DNA of 64,000 nt from Pocillopora verrucosa (Eukaryota; Cnidaria; Anthozoa; Scleractinia; Pocilloporidae). The position numbers were made by a program, and so were the translations under genes. A model generated the notes under the pieces. The model searched no databases, had not been told where the DNA came from, and saw nothing but the letters and a program-made list of their open reading frames with translations. The stretch is from positions 16,392,339-16,456,338 of the forward strand of contig NC_089320.1 in the NCBI RefSeq assembly GCF_036669915.1, written 5' to 3'. Below, in pieces: positions 62,101 to 64,000 of the stretch; position 1 is the first letter of the stretch, and each line of letters opens with the position of its first letter.

Positions 62101-62172
62101 ACAGGTCAGCCGCAAGTGAATCGGAGGCTTTTTAAACTGAGGAGGGACTGGCACAGAAATATTTTAACCTAA
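50162..62172 (+). CDS. Secreted triple-VWA protein
   Basis: Nine coding exons: 50162-50222, 51308-51729, 52042-52210, 52637-52660, 53514-53935, 54181-54340, 60188-60621, 61361-61511, 62105-62172 (1,911 nt, 636 aa). Signal peptide MGVLSFMLVSFLGTLPIAAA. VWA-a has a canonical metal motif LDASPSF but LSNGGYKS where DG is expected. An 8-residue linker exon (SKTSTTR) follows. VWA-b has VDTTQSI, TRLDLAL and FTDGRSHPK. VWA-c has IDRTRSV but LSAGKTNPE, losing the aspartate. There is no TSP1; the tail is short and basic (SQPQVNRRLFKLRRDWH). All domain borders are phase 1 and each VWA has a phase-0 internal intron, as in paralogues A and B; VWA-b and VWA-c resemble their VWA1 and VWA2. Intron 54341-60187 contains an antisense protease gene. 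A merger of two transcription units cannot be excluded without RNA data. Confidence 0.82.
50455..50640. repeat. Dispersed repeat, diverged (CAAGCAGACAAG family)
   Basis: ATCAGTGACCTATCACCACA, AGGGGATTATTAGTTGATAA and CATAAGAATTGTATGTCAGG match the arrangement seen at 13655 and 49240. In the first intron of the triple-VWA gene. Confidence 0.5.
50882..50925 (+). CDS. Candidate alternative terminal exon: short secreted cationic peptide
   Basis: A strong acceptor (CTTCTCTATTTCAG) is followed by 44 nt that stay open only in the phase supplied by the signal-peptide exon 50162-50222. Joined in that phase they add 14 residues (starting ALKK, ending KKFV) and stop at TGA 50923-50925, giving a 34-residue precursor. 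The added segment has four lysines and no acidic residue, with Leu, Val and Phe spaced for one face of a helix, like linear amphipathic peptides. The predicted signal cleavage after AAA would release almost exactly this segment. AATAAA follows at 50969-50974 with GT-rich sequence after it. Function is inference; it could equally be a chance acceptor or a decoy exon. Confidence 0.4.
50969..50974 (+). terminator. Intronic polyadenylation signal AATAAA
   Basis: 44 bp after the TGA of the candidate short exon and followed within 30 bp by GTTTTATTTGGTTTTCTGGT, a typical downstream element. Would end a short transcript inside the first intron of the triple-VWA gene. Confidence 0.5.
53110..53365. 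repeat. Dispersed CCAATCA-rich repeat
   Basis: GATTGGTCCATAAAACTGGC, TTAGATGCAAAACTAAAAAC and CGCGACTTGGTCATTAGC match 26080-26295. Ends with a short run of GGTCGATAATGTAAACCTTT-like direct repeats. In an intron of the triple-VWA gene. Confidence 0.55.
54891..54896 (-). terminator. Candidate polyadenylation signal for the protease gene
   Basis: TTTATT on the plus strand, 111 nt past the protease stop codon. Confidence 0.45.
55007..57910 (-). CDS. Secreted ShKT-domain S1 serine protease (nested gene)
   Basis: Five coding exons on the minus strand: 57856-57910, 57204-57317, 56883-56933, 56128-56556, 55007-55374 (1,017 nt, 338 aa), every junction phase 1. Order: signal peptide (MMLSCVTFGLLSLFSMTLG); a ShKT domain with six cysteines (CGDYLDNC … YCEKTCHLC); a Pro/Gln linker; an S1 peptidase. 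Activation site QGR|VIGG, catalytic His in VVTAAHC, Asp in NNDIALIKL, Ser in CHGDSGGP. By chymotrypsin numbering the base of the S1 pocket is Gly (SQGGCHGDSGG) rather than Asp189, and Thr aligns with 226, so chymotrypsin- or elastase-like specificity is more likely than trypsin-like. ShKT plus protease combinations are common in cnidarian digestive and secreted proteases. A venom role cannot be told from sequence. It sits wholly inside intron 54341-60187 of the triple-VWA gene, on the opposite strand. Confidence 0.9.
55635..55720. repeat. 22-bp minisatellite, four copies
   Basis: ACTACACGATCACATTTATC repeated four times with one variant, inside the last intron of the protease gene. Confidence 0.92.
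57550..57645 (-). mobile_element. tRNA-like fragment (probable SINE head)
   Basis: The reverse complement reads GTAGCTCAGACTGTTGAGCA, an A-box-like tRNA stretch, then GACTTCGAAGTCGAAATTGG. A second tRNA-like stretch with AGAGGTTCCAATGC lies at about 57420-57475. Cloverleaf folding is not convincing. Both are in the first intron of the protease gene. Confidence 0.35.
58253..58294. repeat. Perfect 19-bp inverted repeat, 4-nt loop
   Basis: CTGCAATATTATTTCAGCA, loop AATC, TGCTGAAATAATATTGCAG. About 340 bp upstream of the protease start codon and within the large triple-VWA intron. Confidence 0.95.
59926..60140. repeat. 107-bp tandem duplication
   Basis: ATGGGGGATATAACTAGATA starts at about 59927 and 60034; both copies end with TTTCGAGCGTTAGCTCTTCG. 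The second copy finishes about 45 bp before the acceptor of exon 60188. Similar CGAGCGTTA…CGTCAG pieces are at 38755-38815 and 52300-52325. Confidence 0.9.
60840..60990. repeat. Dispersed CCAATCA-rich repeat
   Basis: TTAACCAATAAAATGCGAGA, ACGAATTAGTTGCCCGCG and ACTCTCATTGGCTCTTCAAG match the other copies. In an intron of the triple-VWA gene. Confidence 0.5.
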
Positions 62173-64000
62173 ATCTGAATGGACTTGGTGAGGATTTATT
62201 GCTGACAAAAAAATATTTTGACAGATAGAAGCTGTTGAATTAGGTTTTGGACTTGGACTCCCCCATGATGTCATTCTATTGAAGGCGCGGTGGCAAAGTC
62301 GTTAGCGTGTTGAGCTTTTTCGAGAAAAGACCGGGTTCGACCCTGGTGCAGTCATTGTGTTGTGTTCTTAAAGTCCTCCCCGGAATACGGGAGTAAAAAT
62401 GGGAACTAGCTACATGAGAAACTTGTAAAATGAGCGAGGGTAACGTTTATATTACTTACTGAACCCAGGGGGACTAGAATTTTTTTGATATTTCGAAATC
62501 TAATTTTCTTTTAATTCGTTATATGTAGATCAACTCTATCGACCATCTGAGATCTACCATTCGCCGACCACGTGAACTAATACCAGCATGGTGATTCTCT
62601 TAAGGGAAGATCATTTCGATGCACGCACTGTTTCGTGAGAGCATTAATTCCCCCCTTCGACAATCGGAGGGAGAAAAAGTCACGTATGAGCAGCTTTCTG
62701 AGGTTTAAATCACCACATAAGAATACACAAGCACTAGAGTGCACTCAATGTGTGATACCGTCTTAGTGATTTCTAATAAAAAGTGTGAAACATGAGCTTA
62801 CTTTTCAGCTTTATCAAAACCTTCTTTCCAACTGACATATTTCGAGAACAGATCCGTAAAATGTACCGCCCTGAACTATCATCTTTCAACAATTCAACCG
62901 TTTGCTCAAAAATAACCTCGAATTTGTCTAAGGATTTCGGGTCCCCTTTGAAGACAAGTTTTTTTTGTTCGTAACTCGTCTAGCTGAGCTGAATCTTCCG
63001 CCGATTTCCGCTGCACTCTGGCTGCAACTTGGCTTTTGACTTGCGTCGCGCGCTGCAGAAGTGTATCGCTATTTCACCATTCGACTAAACCAAGGAACTT
63101 AATTTATCCTAGAAGTCAGAAAGAGAAAAACCGTTAAGGATATGCTTTCTAGGTTACAAAGGGTTTGCAGATAATTTCCAGTTTTCAACAAGATCGGGTA
63201 AAAATCGCAGATATCCCATGCGGCGAAGACTGATTTTTAACGAACAGCAAGAGACGCCGCACACGTAACAGAGGATATAACTAGATTAGAGACCAGTGTT
63301 CAGGCTCGGAACGAATTTGAAGTCTCGTACTACAGACACCTATAGTCCAAAGTCAATTTGAAAGGTAATTGTTAGAATTTATATCAGAATCATGTCACTC
63401 ATAAGAGTAAATGATTTGTAATCTCTTTTTGAAGTATTTATATATTGTCAAGCAGGAAGTTGATGACAAGAAAGTCATATGTCAGCTAAGGACATATTTA
63501 CTTGGTCTAACACCAAATTTCAACGAGCTAAAATTACGCGAAATGTTTGGCATACAATAAAAAGAACTGATGATAAAATCACTTCAATTGAGAAATAACT
63601 CTTTAGGTAACCTTCGTATTCGGTTTTTGTTTTAACCTAAAAACTGTTTCAAAAGAACAAAGAGGACGACAATGAAAACTGTTTTAGTGAAAGGCTTCTA
63701 CACGAATATAACCAACGAACTATAGTGTGTTTGTAGGTCAGATTATCTGACTATATTTTCAAAAACGTATTGCGGGGAAGGGATAACGACTCCTAGACTT
63801 AAATTTCGATTTGAAACGGCCTCGAGGCATTACGGTTATCCAAACAAGCTGGTTTTTTTAAAAATGTTTTACAAATTCTCTTTGGAGTTGAAGCACAAAG
63901 AATCTTTTACGACTTGTTTTACTTTCAAGCTTTCCTCATGGTCTTGTTTAAGCAGGTGAGACTTTTTTGCTTTGCTATTAAACCACGCGGTTGTACCTCA
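62173..64000. other. 3' UTR of the triple-VWA gene and intergenic DNA
   Basis: Contains a tRNA-derived SINE (62282-62470) and a possible AATAAA at 62775-62780. No coding sequence supported up to the window end. Confidence 0.5.
62282..62470 (+). mobile_element. tRNA-derived SINE
   Basis: A-box-like GTGGCAAAGTCGTTAGCG and B-box GGTTCGACCCT in tRNA spacing, then CATTGTGTTGTGTTCTTAAA, a tail shared with the element at 20750. Probably in the 3' UTR or just downstream of the triple-VWA gene. Confidence 0.7.

Noticed and set aside
62282..62360. Possible functional tRNA gene
   Set aside because: A and B boxes are present but no cloverleaf forms and the tail is shared with another repeat, so it is a SINE.

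Overview
The window is animal nuclear DNA. Genes are split by GT-AG introns, AATAAA signals follow several stop codons, and interspersed repeats are frequent. Gene content (a LicD-family transferase, secreted VWA/TSP1 proteins, a ShKT-domain serine protease) and the repeat types point to an anthozoan cnidarian, most likely a stony coral. That placement is inference; nothing here fixes the species.

Left part (1-28.6 kb), mostly housekeeping: an intronless LicD-domain gene (+, 1349-2281); eIF1A in seven coding exons (+, 4107-7504), the last only two codons long; a decayed Penelope-like retroelement with a GIY-YIG domain (-, 9108-9835); a MANEA-type glycoside hydrolase (GH99) in one coding exon (-, 10602-11987); and, head to head with it, TRAPPC10 in at least 23 exons (+, about 12.2-28.6 kb). 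MANEA and the first half of TRAPPC10 carry many single-base indels but no recognised nonsense substitutions. This looks more like low consensus quality between about 10.6 and 22.8 kb than real gene death.

Right part (29.1-62.2 kb), a cluster of secreted von Willebrand A (VWA) genes. Two paralogues, each signal peptide-VWA-VWA-TSP1-short tail, are arranged divergently (-, 29095-35756 and +, 42509-46851). Their five internal exons have identical lengths (416, 160, 428, 151, 177 nt). The 6.75-kb spacer holds locally repeated blocks. A third gene (+, 50162-62172) has three VWA domains and no TSP1. Its 5.8-kb intron contains a complete gene on the opposite strand: signal peptide-ShKT-linker-S1 serine protease (-, 55007-57910). 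The third gene's signal-peptide exon can also splice, in phase, to a small exon at 50882-50925 that would give a secreted 34-residue precursor with a cationic amphipathic end, followed by its own AATAAA. This is the most novel candidate in the window.

A two-exon gene of unknown function may lie at 48142-48800. The rest is intergenic or intronic DNA with dispersed repeats, tRNA-derived SINEs, inverted repeats and short tandem arrays. Exon borders were set by reading splice consensus, phase and family similarity by eye; no alignments were run.
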